64,000 nucleotides of DNA, taken from positions 1,364,001-1,428,000 of the forward strand of contig CP082962.1 in assembly GCA_021730285.1 (NCBI GenBank), read 5' to 3'. How positions within the stretch are numbered: the stretch's first letter is position 1; every line of letters starts with the position of its first letter. Below, piece after piece: positions 34,990-44,858 of this stretch. This DNA is from Desulfovibrio sp. JY. Lineage in GTDB: Bacteria; Desulfobacterota; Desulfovibrionia; Desulfovibrionales; Desulfovibrionaceae. The position numbers and the translations under genes are program-made. Below the pieces are notes generated by a model that was not told the origin of the DNA, ran no database searches, and saw only the letters and a list, made by a program, of their open reading frames with translations.

Positions 34990-36665
34990 GACTGGGACAC
35001 CGCCTTTTTGTACGCGGCCAGCACACCTGGCCGCACCTGGCAGGCCACCCGGATGTTGTGCCCGACCTGGGTTTGCCCTTCGACCATGGGGAAGGAGGAC
35101 AACTCGACCGTCTCCACCGGCGTTTCGGTGAGGTCCGCGCCGAGGCTCTCCAGGTATTCGCGCAGCTTCGAAGCGGCCTCGCCCTCGGCCGCCGCCGGGC
35201 TGTAGTTGTCGGCCACGGCGCGGGAAAGGCCAAGCGAGGGGATGGTCAGGCGTCCGGCGGCGGTATCGGCGAAAAGCTCCACGGAAAACGTCGGCCGGGC
35301 CAGGGCCGCGCCGATGGCGTTGGCCACGGCAAAGCTCTCGGGCACCACCACCTTCTCGGAAAACGCGTCCTGGAGCAGGCCGGACAGGGCCAGGGCCGGG
35401 CCGCCCATGACGTAGACGCGGCTTGGGGCCACGCGCCGGCCTTCGAGCAGCTCGAAGATGGTGTAGACCGGACGGTCGTTTATTTCGCGCACAAAGGCCG
35501 CCACTTCGGAGCGGATGTGGTTGACGGCGCTTATGATCGCGGCATCGGCCACCTCGTCGGGCTCCATGCCGACGGCTTCGCCGGCGGCGGCCAGGCCTCG
35601 GAACGAGGCGCGGGGATCGCCCAGGGCGATGACGTTTTGGATATTGAGCGCATCGACCAGGGTCGGGGCGGGGCCGCCCAGGGCCATGGGCGGGCCGAGG
35701 CGTCTTGGGCCGACGCGCACGGCCTCGCGGTCGACGGTAATGGCCGAGTCGCCCCCCACGCCGATGGACCGGGTGCGCAGCGCCCGGACCAGGGTCGGCC
35801 GGCCGGCGATGGCGATGCCCTCGTTTTCGACCAGGGGCGCGCCGGCGGCGAACACCGCAATGTCGGTGGTGGTGCCGCCGATATCGAGGATGACGGAATC
35901 CTCGGCGATGTCGCACACGGCGATGATCCCCATGACCGAGGCGGCTGGGCCGGATAGGATCGACTGGACGGGCAGGCCGCGCGAGACGCCGAGCGGCATG
36001 GTGCCGCCGTCGGCCTTGAGCACGTTGATGATGTCCGGGGACAGGCCGAGCTCGGCGACGGACTGTTCCACGGCATCGCAAAAGCGGTTGTAGAGACGCC
36101 ACACGGCGCTGTTGCAATAGGCGGTGGCGATGCGCCGGCCAAAGCCCAGCCGGCCGGAAAAGGAATGGCCCAGGGACACGAACTCGGACGCGCCGGCGAG
36201 TCGGTCGCGAAGAGCCAGTTCCTGTTCGGGATGGCGGGTGGAGAACTTGGTCACGGCGGCGTGGACGCTAAGCCCGGCGGCGCGGCAGGCGGCCACGGCG
36301 GCATCGACGGCGGCCATGTCGAGGGGGGCTGTTTCCCGCCCACGGTGGTCGATGGCCCCGGGCAGGACGAAATAGTGGTCGCCCAGGCGGTAGGCCTCGG
36401 GGTCGATGCCCGGGCCGCCGGAGACCAGCATGCCCACCGGATCGGCCGTGCCTTCGATGATGGCGTTGGTGGAAAGGGTGGTGGACAAATTGAGCCGGGT
36501 GATGGCCCTCGGCCCGGCCACGGCCACAATGCTGGAAAGGGCCTCACGCACGGAGGCAAGCAGGTCGTCGTGGTTGGTGCGCAGTTTGGCGCAGGCCACG
36601 ATGCCTTCCGGCCCGATCAGGACCGCGTCCGTATGGGTGCCGCCGACGTCGATGCCGCAAAGCAT
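34983..36665 (-). CDS. Hydantoinase/oxoprolinase (HyuA-type) family protein
   Basis: A 560-residue protein of the ATP-dependent hydantoinase / 5-oxoprolinase A family, with the actin-like phosphate motif LCGIDVGGTHTDAVLIG, LNLSTTLSTNAIIEGTA, and SVILDIGGTTTDIAVF. The ATG at 36665 is preferred over the GTG 9 bp upstream. No HyuB subunit follows; instead the next gene is the overlapping deacetylase, and the two may act on the same amide-type substrate. Confidence 0.85.
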   Translation of the reverse strand: MLCGIDVGGTHTDAVLIGPEGIVACAKLRTNHDDLLASVREALSSIVAVAGPRAITRLNLSTTLSTNAIIEGTADPVGMLVSGGPGIDPEAYRLGDHYFVLPGAIDHRGRETAPLDMAAVDAAVAACRAAGLSVHAAVTKFSTRHPEQELALRDRLAGASEFVSLGHSFSGRLGFGRRIATAYCNSAVWRLYNRFCDAVEQSVAELGLSPDIINVLKADGGTMPLGVSRGLPVQSILSGPAASVMGIIAVCDIAEDSVILDIGGTTTDIAVFAAGAPLVENEGIAIAGRPTLVRALRTRSIGVGGDSAITVDREAVRVGPRRLGPPMALGGPAPTLVDALNIQNVIALGDPRASFRGLAAAGEAVGMEPDEVADAAIISAVNHIRSEVAAFVREINDRPVYTIFELLEGRRVAPSRVYVMGGPALALSGLLQDAFSEKVVVPESFAVANAIGAALARPTFSVELFADTAAGRLTIPSLGLSRAVADNYSPAAAEGEAASKLREYLESLGADLTETPVETVELSSFPMVEGQTQVGHNIRVACQVRPGVLAAYKKAVSQSC

Positions 36666-36762
36666 GGGCAGCACGTAGCATTAAGGCCGGCCGGCGTCGA
36701 GATGGGCGACGGCGGGGAGGCCGGAAAAGAGGCGGGCCGCGAACCTTTTCCGAAAGCAGGCT

Positions 36763-37542
36763 TCAGATCACGCCGGCGACGAGCAGGGCGGCGAGAAAAA
36801 GCAGCATGAGCCCCACCAACCGGTGGAGCGCCACGATGGTCATCTTGCCGAGCAAACGCGCCCCGAAAAAGGCGCCCGCAAAGGCGCAGATCGTGGCCGC
36901 GCCCAGAAGCGGCAGGTTGCCGGCCACTTCGGGCGCGCCGAGATGCCCGACGTAGACGGTCAGCCGGGTAGCGTCGACCAGACAGGCGACCACCACGCCG
37001 GTGGCGATAAACGCCTCCTTGGAAAGGCCCAGGCGCAACAGGAAGGCGCTTCGAAACGCGCCCTGATGCCCGGAAAGACCGCCGAAAAATCCCGAAATAG
37101 CCCCGCCGAACGGCAGCACCCCCGGTCGTAGGCCTTTGCCTTTCAACGGCTGCGCGATTTCAAGGGCCGAAAAGACGCCGATCAGTATCCCGACGATGCT
37201 TTTGACCGGGGTGACCGCCAGGCTCCGCCCGAAAAGCGCATAGGTGAAAAAGGGCGGCAGATCGGACAGCCAGACAAGCAGACCCGCGCCGGCAAAGCTC
37301 GCGGCCATGGCCGGCAGCCCGAAGCGCAGGCACACGCGCCAATCGGCCTTACCGGCAAAAAGGGTGAGCTTGAAAAGGTTGTTGGCGAAATGCACCAGCG
37401 CCGTCATGGCCACCGCCGCTTCGATGGGGAAAAAGATGGCCATGACCGGCGTCAGGATGGTGCCAAGGCCGAAGCCGGAGAAAAGCGTCAGCCCCGACGC
37501 GGCCAGGGACGTGGCGCAAACGATGATAAATGTCATGCTCAT
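36763..37542 (-). CDS. TauE/SafE-family anion permease
   Basis: A 259-residue membrane protein with about eight hydrophobic segments. The repeated family signatures are seen near LFSGFGLGTILTPVMAIFFP and GGAISGFFGGLSGHQGAFRSAFLL. Members export or import sulfite, sulfoacetate and other organosulfur anions; the substrate is not known here. It precedes the HyuA and deacetylase genes on the same strand with a ~100-bp gap. Confidence 0.88.
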   Translation of the reverse strand: MSMTFIIVCATSLAASGLTLFSGFGLGTILTPVMAIFFPIEAAVAMTALVHFANNLFKLTLFAGKADWRVCLRFGLPAMAASFAGAGLLVWLSDLPPFFTYALFGRSLAVTPVKSIVGILIGVFSALEIAQPLKGKGLRPGVLPFGGAISGFFGGLSGHQGAFRSAFLLRLGLSKEAFIATGVVVACLVDATRLTVYVGHLGAPEVAGNLPLLGAATICAFAGAFFGARLLGKMTIVALHRLVGLMLLFLAALLVAGVI

Positions 37543-37697
37543 GCAGACTCCGCTCCGAAAGGTTGTTCCCGCCTTCTCGCCTGCGCTTCGGGGCGAACCG
37601 GTGACAAGCGGATGGCTTCATGGGCTCGGTTGTGGGATTGTGAAGCCGCAGGAAGCGCCTTGGCGCGCCTCCCGCCCTCTCTGTCGGATGTTTTATC

Positions 37698-37725
37698 GTT
37701 ATAAATATACTCATTACCATATCAA
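37698..37725 (-). promoter_or_regulatory. Possible promoter in an AT-rich patch upstream of the TauE-like gene
   Basis: On the minus strand, TTGATA (37725-37720) and TATAAC (37703-37698) are 16 bp apart in a ~50-bp AT-rich island that stands out from the GC-rich surroundings. It lies ~156 bp upstream of the gene. The remaining ~380 bp between the TauE-like gene and the chemoreceptor gene shows only a small GGGGCCGGCCCC palindrome. Confidence 0.3.
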
Positions 37726-37979
37726 TTTATAATATCACACACAACCACCTGACTTTACGGCAGCTTCGCCACGCGGCGTTTCTCTTGCCGCATCGCCTGT
37801 TGTCGAAAAGCAGCTTGCCGCCATTTACAGTGACACCTACGTGAAATAGGGGCCGGCCCCTTTGATAGCATGCTTCCAATGTACCGACCCGTGGACACAA
37901 AACGGGTTCCATGGCATGGTATTATCCTCGCCGTTGCGTTCCCGCGGCCATTTCCGCAACCCCGTCAGGAGGGAACGGC

Positions 37980-40034
37980 ATGCGCCTGTCGCTTCGCGTC
38001 AAATTCTTCACTCCGATTTTGGCCATCGTCGTCATCGGCATGGTGGTTCTGGTCGCGGTAAACGACCGTACGACAAACTCCGCCCTGGAATACGTCGAGG
38101 GCCAGTCCATGACGCTTTTGTGCCAGTCCATGGCCAAGGACATCACCGGCACCGTGGCGTCCAACCTCAAGGTTCTGGCCAGCTTCGCCAAGACTCCGCT
38201 CTTCATCGCCGCCGCCAAGGGCAACGATACCCAGGCGGCCAACGCCATGCTCGACATGATGGTCGCCGGCATGACCGGAGCCGACTACGCCAACATCTTC
38301 GACCCGCAGGGCACCTCGGTCGCCTCGTCCAACGAAAAAAGCGTGGGCAAGATCAAGGTGCCCGACCGGGACTACTTCAAAATGGTGACCAAGGAGGACA
38401 AGGCCGACGTCGTGTCCAAGGCCATTGTCAGCCGCACCACCGGCAAGGCGGCCGTGGTCCTGGCCCAACCCATCCGCGACGCCTCGGGCAAGCTCGTGGG
38501 CGTGCTCAATAGCGGCATGGACCTCGAGTCCCTGACCAACGACCTTGCCGCGACCAAGATCGGCCAGACCGGCTACGCCTTCATCCTCGACGGGCAGGGC
38601 ATGGTCCTGGCCCATCCGGACAAGTCCCTGCTCATGAAGACCGACTTCGCCACGACCGAGGCGGGCAAGCGCATCCTGGCCACGACCCGGACGGCCGTGC
38701 TCGCCTACCGCGACGCCGCCGGGGACCATCTGGTCGCCGTCACCCGGGAGCCAAAGACCGGCTGGCTGTTCGCGGTCGAAACGCCGCTGAGCGAATTTCG
38801 GGCCATCACCGACACGGCCATGCGGCAAAACATCCTCATCGCCCTGGGCGTCACCCTGGCCATCCTGGCCGCCATCCTCGTCCTGATGCGGGCATTCGTG
38901 CTCAACGGCCTGCGCCGGTGCGTGGATTTCGCCGCCGCCGTGGCCCGGGGCCAGCACGACCATCGCCTGGACATCCACAGCCGGGACGAGCTGCAGACCC
39001 TCGGCGACGCGCTTGTTTCCATGAATGAAAGCATCATGGCCAGTCTTGGCGAGGCCAAGGCCAAGGGCGAGGAGGCCGTGGCCCAGGCAGGCCGCGCGGC
39101 CGACGCCCTGGAAGAGGCCAAGAAGGCCCAGGCTGCGGCCGAGGAGGCCAAGACCCAGGGCCTGCTCATGGCCGCCGACCGGCTGCAGGACGTGATGCAG
39201 GCCCTGACCGAGGGTTCGTCCCAGCTGGCCGAGGAGGTTTCGACCGTCGTTTCCTCGGTGCAGGAGCAGGAGCGGCGCACGGCGGAAACCGCCACCGCCA
39301 TGGAGCAGATGAACGCCACCGTGCTCGAGGTGGCCAAGAACGCGGGCGCGGCCGCGGCCAAGGCCGGCGAAGCTCGCAGCCAGGCCCTGGACGGGCGCGC
39401 CGTTGTGGAAAAGTCCCTGGCCGCCATAAGCCGCGTCGACACCGTCTCCCGCGAGGTCAAGGCCGGCATGGATGCGCTGGGGGAAAAGGCGCAGGCCATC
39501 GGCGCCATCATGAACGTCATCTCCGACATCGCCGACCAGACCAACCTGCTGGCCTTAAACGCCGCCATCGAAGCCGCCCGCGCCGGCGACGCCGGCCGGG
39601 GCTTCGCGGTCGTGGCCGATGAGGTGCGAAAGCTGGCCGAGAAGACCATGGTCGCCACCAAGGAAGTGGGGCAGTCCATCGGCGCCATTCAGACCGGGGC
39701 GCGGGACAGCATGAACAAGGTCGACGAGGCCACCGAGGCCGTGGCCCACGCCACGGAACTGGCCGGGGCGTCCGAGGCGGCCTTGCGCTCCATCGTCGAG
39801 CTGGTCGACGAGACCTCGGGCCAGGTGCAGGGCATCGCCACGGCGGCCGAGGAGCAATCCGCGGCCAGCGAGCAGATCAGCCGGGCCGAGGAGGACGTCA
39901 GCCGCCTGTCCGCGGACATCGCCCGGGGCATGCGGGAATCCTCAAGCGTGGTGGACAACATGACCAGACAGGTCGACGCCCTGGAGGAGATGGTCGCCGC
40001 GTTCCGGGACAATTGCGCCGGCTCGGACTGCTAA
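37980..40034 (+). CDS. Methyl-accepting chemotaxis protein
   Basis: A 684-residue chemoreceptor: helix ~10-32, periplasmic Cache-type domain (~40-280, including [26 protein letters not shown]), second helix ~285-305, HAMP ~308-360, then a long coiled-coil signalling domain. The hairpin tip reads [20 protein letters not shown], followed by [17 protein letters not shown]. No C-terminal CheR-binding pentapeptide is seen. The ATG at 37980 follows AGGAGGG; the frame is open 69 bp upstream without a site. Confidence 0.92.
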   Translation: MRLSLRVKFFTPILAIVVIGMVVLVAVNDRTTNSALEYVEGQSMTLLCQSMAKDITGTVASNLKVLASFAKTPLFIAAAKGNDTQAANAMLDMMVAGMTGADYANIFDPQGTSVASSNEKSVGKIKVPDRDYFKMVTKEDKADVVSKAIVSRTTGKAAVVLAQPIRDASGKLVGVLNSGMDLESLTNDLAATKIGQTGYAFILDGQGMVLAHPDKSLLMKTDFATTEAGKRILATTRTAVLAYRDAAGDHLVAVTREPKTGWLFAVETPLSEFRAITDTAMRQNILIALGVTLAILAAILVLMRAFVLNGLRRCVDFAAAVARGQHDHRLDIHSRDELQTLGDALVSMNESIMASLGEAKAKGEEAVAQAGRAADALEEAKKAQAAAEEAKTQGLLMAADRLQDVMQALTEGSSQLAEEVSTVVSSVQEQERRTAETATAMEQMNATVLEVAKNAGAAAAKAGEARSQALDGRAVVEKSLAAISRVDTVSREVKAGMDALGEKAQAIGAIMNVISDIADQTNLLALNAAIEAARAGDAGRGFAVVADEVRKLAEKTMVATKEVGQSIGAIQTGARDSMNKVDEATEAVAHATELAGASEAALRSIVELVDETSGQVQGIATAAEEQSAASEQISRAEEDVSRLSADIARGMRESSSVVDNMTRQVDALEEMVAAFRDNCAGSDC

Positions 40035-40098
40035 AGCGCGGGCCCACAATCGCGGCAGGCCGTATGGGCGACGGTCTGCCGCGACAACGTCGTCACGA

Positions 40099-40117
40099 AT
40101 ATTCCTCTATGGAATAT
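40099..40117. promoter_or_regulatory. Palindromic operator-like site downstream of repressor
   Basis: A perfect inverted repeat ATATTCC-N5-GGAATAT, of the same type as the site at 41058. A further half site GAATATTCC is at 40127-40135. The site lies between the chemoreceptor stop and the 3' end of the repressor gene. Confidence 0.55.
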
Positions 40118-40154
40118 ATCGGCTTCGAATATTCCTTTCTCCGCGCACAGCCGG

Positions 40155-40991
40155 TCAATCGAGATCCTTGGCCGTCCAGATGCAGCGGCCAATGATCTCG
40201 AAATCGTCGGCATCGGACACCAGGAGCACGTTCAGGTCATTGTCCGAGGCGATGGCCAGCCGGCCGTCGCGCTCCACCAGCCGCTTGATATACATCTGCC
40301 CGTTGTAGCGCAGGTAATAGATCTTGTTCTTCACGAACTGCCGGCGGCCTTCGTCGATGAGCACCACGCTGCCGTCGGCGATGGTGGGATCCATGCTGTC
40401 GCCGAAGGCCCGGATGACGGTCATGTACTCCGGGTTGCCCTTGGAACGGATCCATTCCGTGCGAAAACTCAGGTAAGTGAGCGTCCGGTCGCCCGTCTCG
40501 GTGGAGCCGCCGCCCATGGAACCCGTGGCCTCGCGCAGGGGCACCTCGGTATAGTGGAGCTGGTGCATTTCCCTGGCCCGGATGTCGCGCAGCCGGGACT
40601 TGAGTCCTGCATTGTCCGTTCCGGACGCCACAGCGCGCCCCGGCGTCTCGCCGCCGTACAGGGGCTCGCGGACATGGTAGCGGCGCGCGCCGTCCCCCTC
40701 GGGCAGATACGCCTGATTTTCCAACCCATCCCGGCCAAGCGCCAGCATTTCCTCGTAGGACAGCTCGAAAAAGGCGGCGAACCGGCGGCGCAGCCCAGGC
40801 TTGGGCATCTGCTTGCCGGACAAGATCTTGCTGACATAGCCCTGGCTGACGCCGACAAACGCCGCCAGCTCCGCCTGGTTGGCGTTCTCCATGGCCGCCA
40901 GATCGACCAGGGCCTTCCAGAAGCACTGCTCCTCGCCGGAACGCGGCGAACCGGCCTCAGGCACGGCGGCAGGGGGCATGATGCGCATCAT
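40155..40991 (-). CDS. CI-type phage repressor (HTH + S24 peptidase domain)
   Basis: A 278-residue regulator. The N-terminal XRE-type helix-turn-helix (~30-90) includes NQAELAAFVGVSQGYVSKILSGKQ. The C-terminal LexA/CI-like S24 domain (~190-278) has the catalytic Ser in RAFGDSMDPTIADGSVVLID and the Lys in KIYYLRYNGQMYIKRLV. Such repressors are inactivated by RecA-stimulated self-cleavage; a cleavage site (AG or CG) in the linker is not obvious. It is divergent from a Mor-like gene, across palindromic sites that are probably its operators. Confidence 0.85.
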   Translation of the reverse strand: MMRIMPPAAVPEAGSPRSGEEQCFWKALVDLAAMENANQAELAAFVGVSQGYVSKILSGKQMPKPGLRRRFAAFFELSYEEMLALGRDGLENQAYLPEGDGARRYHVREPLYGGETPGRAVASGTDNAGLKSRLRDIRAREMHQLHYTEVPLREATGSMGGGSTETGDRTLTYLSFRTEWIRSKGNPEYMTVIRAFGDSMDPTIADGSVVLIDEGRRQFVKNKIYYLRYNGQMYIKRLVERDGRLAIASDNDLNVLLVSDADDFEIIGRCIWTAKDLD

Positions 40992-41025
40992 TTTCCTTTT
41001 TTGCCCCAGCTCGGGGGGGAATGTC

Positions 41026-41078
41026 CATTCCTTTTTTGGAATATTATTCTTGACAAATATTCCAACTAGGAATACCAG
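41026..41078 (+). promoter_or_regulatory. Mor-gene promoter with two operator-like palindromes
   Basis: CATTCC-N6-GGAATA (41026-41043) and TATTCC-N5-GGAATA (41058-41074) lie about three helical turns apart. A TTGACA box (41050-41055) and a weak TACCAG (41073-41078), 17 bp apart, form a promoter towards the Mor-like gene, and the second palindrome overlaps the spacer. A third palindrome of the same type is at 40099. This is the geometry of a repressor-controlled promoter. Confidence 0.6.
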
Positions 41079-41132
41079 TGATCCTTATCAGCCCTTGCTC
41101 GTCCACGCCACATTGTCACGGAGACGGTTTTG

Positions 41133-41387
41133 ATGCGCGAATTCGAAATGGAAGCAAAGCTAGCGGAAAGCCTTGGCCAGACCGCGGCCCGAGCCGCGCT
41201 CGACGCCCTTATCGCCGAGTGGGGCGGCTGCCGGCTGGATATCCCCAACGGCACGAGTTCGCGCAAAAAGCGACGTGACAACGAAATCCGACGCATGTAC
41301 CAGGCCGGGGTCGACCTTTTCGCCCTGCGCGACCAGTTCGGCCTGTCCGACCGGCATCTGCGCCGCATTGTGGCGCGCGTTCATTGA
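41133..41387 (+). CDS. Mor-like transcription activator (phage Mu Mor/C family)
   Basis: An 84-residue protein whose C-terminal half, RRDNEIRRMYQAGVDLFALRDQFGLSDRHLRRIV, is the helix-turn-helix of the Mor/C family, which activates middle and late genes of Mu-like phages. The N-terminal dimerisation part is shorter than in Mu Mor. The ATG at 41133 follows GGAGA. It is divergent from the CI-type repressor and its promoter carries the palindromes. No Mu transposase genes are visible nearby. Confidence 0.75.
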   Translation: MREFEMEAKLAESLGQTAARAALDALIAEWGGCRLDIPNGTSSRKKRRDNEIRRMYQAGVDLFALRDQFGLSDRHLRRIVARVH

Positions 41388-41398
41388 GAGGATGCAGA

Positions 41399-41546
41399 CC
41401 GGGGGGAAACTTTTCTGAAGAAAAGTTTCCCCCCAGACCCCCTTTCCAAAGACTTTTAACGATAACAGCCTGTCACCGTTAAAAGTTTTTAGGAGGGGAG
41501 AGCGCGAGAGGGGGACCCTTTTTTCCAAAAGGGGTCCCCCTCTCGC
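41399..41546. repeat. Interspersed composite repeat, B-A type (locus 8)
   Basis: Hairpin B (41401-41434), tail ACCCCCTTTCCAAAGACTTTTAACG, the inverted second tail CCGTTAAAAGTTTTTAGGAGG, then hairpin A (41504-41546). Between the tails the ends GATAACAG and CTGTCACC face each other. It lies between the convergent Mor-like and hybrid kinase genes. Confidence 0.87.
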
Positions 41547-41566
41547 ATATCACTTCCTCATTCCCC

Positions 41567-43588
41567 TTATTCCTTCCGCAAGGCCCGCTCCATGGCCGCC
41601 ACCAACTCCCGGGGTTCGAAGGGCTTGGTGACGTATTCGTCCATCCCAGCCTCCAGGCCGAGCTCCCGGTCCGAATCCATGGCGTAGGCGGTCAGGGCCA
41701 CCACCGGGATGGACGGAGACAGGCCCGGCACCTGGCCGGAACGGATCAGTCGCGTGGCATCGAGGCCGTTTAGACGCGGCATCTGGATATCCATGAGCAC
41801 CAGATCGAAGGGTGCCCGGCCGAGCAGCGACAGGGCCTCCTTGCCATCGGCCGCGGTTTCCACCTGATGGCCGAGTTTCGTGAGGGCGCGCACGGTGAAA
41901 ATGCGATTGACCGGCTCGTCCTCGGCCAGGAGGATGCGCAAGCCGGCGCTGGCCGGGATCTTCGGCGGCACGGCGTTTTTTCCCGCGCCACGGTCCTTAT
42001 TGGATTCGGGCAAGCCGCATTCCAGGGTCAGGTAAAAGGTGCTGCCCCGGCCGGGCTCGGATTCCAGGGTGATGTCGCCGCCCATCATGCCGGCCAGCCG
42101 GCGAGCGACGGTCAGTCCCAGTCCCGCGCCGCTGTATTTCTTGGTCAGATAGTCCTCGCCGATGCCGAACGGCTCGAAAATAGTGGCATGTCGCGCCGGT
42201 TCGATGCCCACGCCCGTATCGGCCACGGCGATATGCAGCCGGATGCGCGCCGGCGCGACCTCGTGCGCCGGTTCGCCGGTCGGGCCTTCCCACAACCCGA
42301 TACGCACGGTCACGGAGCCCTTCTTGGTGTACTTGAAGGCGTTGCCGATCAAGTTGATGCAGATCTGCTTGATGCGGTTCGGGTCGCCGATGAGCCGGGC
42401 GGGCAGCAGCGGATCGAAATGATAGGCGAAGGTAAAGGGGCGCAGCATGCTTTGGGTGGCGAAATTGCGCAACAGGGGCAGCAGTTCCGCTTGCAGGTCG
42501 AACTCGCGCACAACGAGCATGAGCCGGCCGGCCTCGACGTTGGACAGGTCGAGCAGGTCGCCGACGATGTGCATGAGGATGGAGGCGGACTGGCGGATGA
42601 TGCCCAGGTACTCCCTGGTTTCGTCGCCCGCGTCGCCGTCGAGCAAGAGCTGGGTCATGCCCATGATGCCGTTTAGGGGTGTGCGCAGTTCGTGGCTCAT
42701 GTTGGCCAGGAACTGGGTCTTGGCAACGCTTGCCGACTCGGCCGCCTGCTTGGACGCACGCAGTTCCGCTTCAAGGCGCTTTTGTTCGGACACGTCGTCA
42801 AAGGCCCAGACGACCCCCTTCTCCCGGTCCTCGGGAGACAGGCTCTTGCCATGGGTGCGCACCAGAATCGTCGCGCCGTCAGCCCGGCGCATGGCGTATT
42901 CGCCGCTGTGCATGCCGGATTCCAGCAGATCCTGGACCGAAGCCTGGAGGAAGTCCTGGTACGATTCGGGCGAAGCGAACAACACGGCGCCATCCGTGTC
43001 GGCAAGCGCCGTGGCCGAATAGCCGAACACCTCGGCCCCACGGGCATTTATCTTTTCGATGCAATGGTTTCGGGACAGGATCATGCCCACCAGGGCGTTG
43101 TCGAAGACGATTTCCATCTCCCGAAGCGCCTTGGCCAGATGGATGCTGGCCTCGAGCTCCCCGGTGAGGACCAGGCAGTGCGCCTCCATGCCCCCGGGAC
43201 GGTCCGTATGGTCGTTTCGCGGCATCGCCCGGGTGCGCACGGTCAGGGAAGAGCCGTCGGCCCGGCGCAAAAATTCCTCCTGGCACATGGGCACGCAGCC
43301 CGAAGCCAGGGCGGCAAGCAACGCCTGGCGTTGCCCGGGATCATGGTAGAGCGCCTCGCCGGCATCGCGACCGAGCAGGGCTTCCTCCCTGTCGTAGCCA
43401 AGTTGTCGCACGGCCTCCGGCGAGACCCATGTCAGGCGGTCCGCCGCATCCGTGCGATAGGCAAGGACCGTCTCGCCCTGGACGAAATTCTGGAAAACGC
43501 AAAGCGCCGTGGAAACCGCCCGAGGCGTGGAAGATTGCGCCGACGAAGCACGCGCGGCATCCATATTGCCCTGTCGTGGCCCGACCAT
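41567..43588 (-). CDS. Hybrid sensor histidine kinase (PAS-PAS-HisKA-HATPase-REC)
   Basis: A 673-residue soluble kinase: two PAS domains (~40-140 and ~150-270), the HisKA block [19 protein letters not shown] (~295-313), a HATPase domain with the N box [14 protein letters not shown] and the G boxes DTGVGIEP and [14 protein letters not shown], and a C-terminal receiver with phospho-Asp in LVLMDIQMP. No membrane helix is visible. The ATG at 43588 follows GAGGA. It lies between two phage-like blocks and may be a host gene. Confidence 0.92.
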   Translation of the reverse strand: MVGPRQGNMDAARASSAQSSTPRAVSTALCVFQNFVQGETVLAYRTDAADRLTWVSPEAVRQLGYDREEALLGRDAGEALYHDPGQRQALLAALASGCVPMCQEEFLRRADGSSLTVRTRAMPRNDHTDRPGGMEAHCLVLTGELEASIHLAKALREMEIVFDNALVGMILSRNHCIEKINARGAEVFGYSATALADTDGAVLFASPESYQDFLQASVQDLLESGMHSGEYAMRRADGATILVRTHGKSLSPEDREKGVVWAFDDVSEQKRLEAELRASKQAAESASVAKTQFLANMSHELRTPLNGIMGMTQLLLDGDAGDETREYLGIIRQSASILMHIVGDLLDLSNVEAGRLMLVVREFDLQAELLPLLRNFATQSMLRPFTFAYHFDPLLPARLIGDPNRIKQICINLIGNAFKYTKKGSVTVRIGLWEGPTGEPAHEVAPARIRLHIAVADTGVGIEPARHATIFEPFGIGEDYLTKKYSGAGLGLTVARRLAGMMGGDITLESEPGRGSTFYLTLECGLPESNKDRGAGKNAVPPKIPASAGLRILLAEDEPVNRIFTVRALTKLGHQVETAADGKEALSLLGRAPFDLVLMDIQMPRLNGLDATRLIRSGQVPGLSPSIPVVALTAYAMDSDRELGLEAGMDEYVTKPFEPRELVAAMERALRKE

Positions 43589-43792
43589 GGCATTCCTCGC
43601 AGGAGAACTGGCAAGTGATTTTTCTACCGATACCAGTCACCATACCCGGTGGGGAGCCTGCTCGCAACCACATCTTGCACAAAAAAGGACTCCTCGCCGG
43701 CGGCGCGAAGCCCCTGCGCCCAGGCCGTGTCTGCCGCGACAGGCCGAACGGGGCGCGACGGACGCAGCCGCGACGACGGGAAAGGCGGGAGA

Positions 43793-44179
43793 CTACCGGG
43801 AGGTTCGGCGGCGACAGAACTGGTCGCACAGATCGGCGGCGCGATCGAGGGTGGGGCCGCAGCCGTTGGTGAGATTGGCCACGTACAGCGCATTTTGGGT
43901 CTGTCGGCACAGGGACAGGCACCCGGGGAGGTCCGGCGGCGGCGAGGAGAGTTCCGTGCGGTAACGCCCGCAAATGGGGTTGGACAGGCAGGCGCCCGGT
44001 GTGGGCAGGCTCGAGCAGAACTCGTAGAATTCCTTGACCGACATGGCCGGCGCGCCTCCGCCGTCGCCAGGCGCCGCCATCCGCCCGCCGCAGCCTGGAA
44101 AAAGGGCCACGGCCATCAAAAGGGTCGCCAGGGACAACACCAGGGGAGGGCAGCGGGAAAAAAACGACCGGGGGGACAT
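43793..44179 (-). CDS. Hypothetical Cys-rich lipoprotein
   Basis: A 128-residue protein with a lipoprotein signal (lipobox LFPGC near residue 30). The mature part has eight or more Cys in CSSLPTPGACLSNPICGRY, GCLSLC, GCGP and LCDQFC, suggesting several disulfides. It resembles no family I recognise. The ATG at 44179 follows GAGGAG. The ~200 bp between it and the kinase gene shows nothing recognisable. Confidence 0.65.
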   Translation of the reverse strand: MSPRSFFSRCPPLVLSLATLLMAVALFPGCGGRMAAPGDGGGAPAMSVKEFYEFCSSLPTPGACLSNPICGRYRTELSSPPPDLPGCLSLCRQTQNALYVANLTNGCGPTLDRAADLCDQFCRRRTSR

Positions 44180-44349
44180 GAGGGGCTCCTCGGAGACGAT
44201 TTCATTTTTTGTGCCCGACCCCTCCGTGCTTGTAAAGGCTTGTTCCCACACCGGGAAGACCGTCACATAACGTTTCGTTTATTTATGACATAGACTGTCT
44301 GGTCGCTGACCGCCTTCCGTGGTCCCTTTGGAGCCATGGGAGGTGCGCC

Positions 44350-44598
44350 ATGCACACGACGAATACGTCCTTGCCGGTATTTCCCGCCTCCATCGGCGGC
44401 GCAACCCTTTCACACTACGCCAGCGTTGCCGAGGACGGAACGCTGTGCTTCGTCAGCGACAGGGTCTACCGCGCCTGCCCGGACTGCGGCACGGTGTTTG
44501 CCGGCTCCGCCTATCGCACGGCTTTCGACGGGCCGCCGGCTTGCCCGTATTGCGGCGAGCCCCAGTCACGGCCCCTGCCGCCGAGGCGGTTGTCATGA
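44350..44598 (+). CDS. Small zinc-ribbon protein (phage-like cluster)
   Basis: An 82-residue protein with two CxxC pairs, CPDC and CPYC, forming a likely zinc ribbon. The ATG at 44350 follows GGGAGG. Its stop overlaps the next start (ATGA). First of four tightly packed small ORFs that look like a phage accessory block; the function is unknown. Confidence 0.6.
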   Translation: MHTTNTSLPVFPASIGGATLSHYASVAEDGTLCFVSDRVYRACPDCGTVFAGSAYRTAFDGPPACPYCGEPQSRPLPPRRLS

Positions 44599-44858
44599 GT
44601 TCCATGCAGCGCCTGGCCTCGCGAAAGCTTCTGGCGGCGGTTTTCGCCATCGCGGCCGTGGCCGCCAACCGCAAATGGGGGCTTGGGCTCACGCCGGACG
44701 AGATCCAATCCATCACCGATATCGCACTGGCCGCCATCGGTTCCCAGGCCGGCATCGATCTGGCCGAACGGGCGCTGCCGCTTTTCACCCGGCCCGCAAC
44801 CGCCGACGGCGCGACCGCCGGCGACGCCAAGGAGGCAAGCGACGGCCATGGCTCTTGA
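44595..44858 (+). CDS. Small phage-like protein
   Basis: An 87-residue protein, MSSMQRLASRKLLAAVFAIAAVAANRKWGLGL..., with one hydrophobic segment (~12-24) and an acidic tail. The segment TPDEIQSITDIALAAIGSQAGIDLAERA is helical. Position between two small genes suggests a holin or holin-associated role, but that is a guess. It overlaps both neighbours by 4 and 11 bp. Confidence 0.55.
   Translation: MSSMQRLASRKLLAAVFAIAAVAANRKWGLGLTPDEIQSITDIALAAIGSQAGIDLAERALPLFTRPATADGATAGDAKEASDGHGS

Noticed and set aside
34990-36117. Open frame extending the deacetylase gene upstream on the minus strand
   Set aside because: It is a shadow of the HyuA-like gene; the deacetylase fold begins at MLKAKNTLGIVFFPAF.
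37862-38512. Alternative frame at the start of the chemoreceptor gene
   Set aside because: It is Arg/Gly/His-rich and overlaps the clear chemoreceptor coding frame.
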